A stretch of 64,000 nt of DNA from CALOCN01 sp942491735. GTDB lineage: Bacteria > Eisenbacteria > RBG-16-71-46 > JABDJR01. The position numbers and the translations under genes were made by a program. Shown one piece after another: positions 63,755 through 64,000 of this stretch (positions are counted from its first letter, which is position 1; the number at the start of each line of letters is the position of its first letter). Under the pieces are notes generated by a model. The model searched no databases and was not told the DNA's origin. It worked only from the letters and a program-made list of their open reading frames with translations. Location: NCBI GenBank assembly GCA_942491735.1, contig CALOCN010000014.1, forward strand, positions 2,914,001-2,978,000, read 5' to 3'.

Positions 63755-64000
63755 TCAGGTGCCGGTCGGCTCCACAATCACGGATTCATCATCCTTCGTG
63801 CTCGTCACCCGGACTTCGGTAAACGAGTCGATGCCTTCCCCGGCACTGGCCGCGCGCAGGATCATCCGCCGGCCGGACACGGTCACCTCGACCTGGCCCG
63901 ACCCCTGCCCCCTGGGGGGAATGCGGGTGTACACCCGGCCGGTGCGGCCCACCGCCGTGGCCACGTCGTACTGGACGTGACTGTTGAGGCGGCGAGTGAA
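63755..64000 (-). CDS. NfeD-like OB-fold protein, C-terminal part
   Basis: The last ~81 residues of a gene that begins beyond the window. Pattern GRTGRVYTRIPPRGQGSGQV, then VTVSGRRMILRAASAGEGID and VRVTSTKDDESVIVEP matches the NfeD C-terminal OB domain (GxxGxaxTxLxPxGxv). NfeD proteins are usually co-encoded with flotillin/SPFH proteins, as here. The membrane part lies outside the window. Confidence 0.8.
   Translation of the reverse strand, partial: FTRRLNSHVQYDVATAVGRTGRVYTRIPPRGQGSGQVEVTVSGRRMILRAASAGEGIDSFTEVRVTSTKDDESVIVEPTGT

Overview
The window is GC-rich, densely coding DNA from a diderm (Gram-negative type) bacterium. It encodes an RND efflux system with a TolC-like outer-membrane lipoprotein, a BamA/D15-type barrel, lipobox lipoproteins, many signal peptides, and one large secreted protein with a FlgD-like C-terminal sorting tail. 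Many large secreted peptidases, sulfatase-fold enzymes and FCB-style C-terminal tails suggest an uncultured FCB-group or Eisenbacteria/Krumholzibacteria-like lineage. That placement is inference; no taxonomic marker beyond dnaX and tRNAs was available.

Layout. 1-1.35 kb, minus strand: 5' part of dnaX, SRP RNA and tRNA-Ala(CGC). 1.6-5 kb: a PDZ protein, an OmpA-like/metalloprotease fusion, tRNA-Ser(CGA) with a repeat array, and a secreted protein with a SWG tail. 5-15 kb, mostly minus: ECF sigma/anti-sigma, a thioredoxin-like protein, a second SWG-tail protein, a methyltransferase coupled to an M14 peptidase, a PLP lyase and a sterol-desaturase-like enzyme behind a polypurine tract. 15.2-18.4 kb: tRNA-Ser(GGA) with its array, tadA, a lipoprotein, a gamma-carbonic-anhydrase-like protein, tRNA-Arg(ACG) and a HAD phosphatase. 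18.5-31.3 kb: a second M14 peptidase, a 1075-residue secreted protein, a SpoIIE phosphatase, tRNA-Ser(GCT) with its array, a DUF4332 protein, a HerA/DUF87-like ATPase, a sulfatase-fold lipoprotein and a DUF3465 protein. 31.3-33.5 kb: a third SWG-tail protein, then a lower-GC mini-island bounded by a duplicated 3' half of tRNA-Ser(TGA). 33.7-45 kb: a DUF2202 protein, an arylsulfatase, an RRM protein, an outer-membrane barrel, a BamA-like fusion, a giant zinc metalloprotease and an FMN hydroxyacid oxidase. 45-52 kb: an RND operon followed by a TRAP solute-binding protein. 52-56 kb, minus: an XRE/membrane pair, an SF1 helicase and TRAP dctQM. 56-64 kb: two paralogous TPR proteins flanking a membrane MutS-like ATPase, an MFS transporter, a DinB protein, and an MCE lipoprotein/flotillin/NfeD-like cluster.

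The most unusual signal is a family of ~102-108-bp tandem repeats directly downstream of all four tRNA-Ser genes. Each unit ends, in the tRNA sense, with an exact copy of the last ~18 nt (including CCA) of the tRNA-Ser it follows, preceded by a hairpin that covaries between loci. tRNA-Ala and tRNA-Arg lack such arrays. The closest precedent I know is the E. coli tyrT/rtT repeat. A second candidate is a short shared C-terminal tail (PV-x(3)-SWG-x-[IL]-K) on three otherwise unrelated secreted proteins, which looks like an undescribed sorting or anchoring signal.
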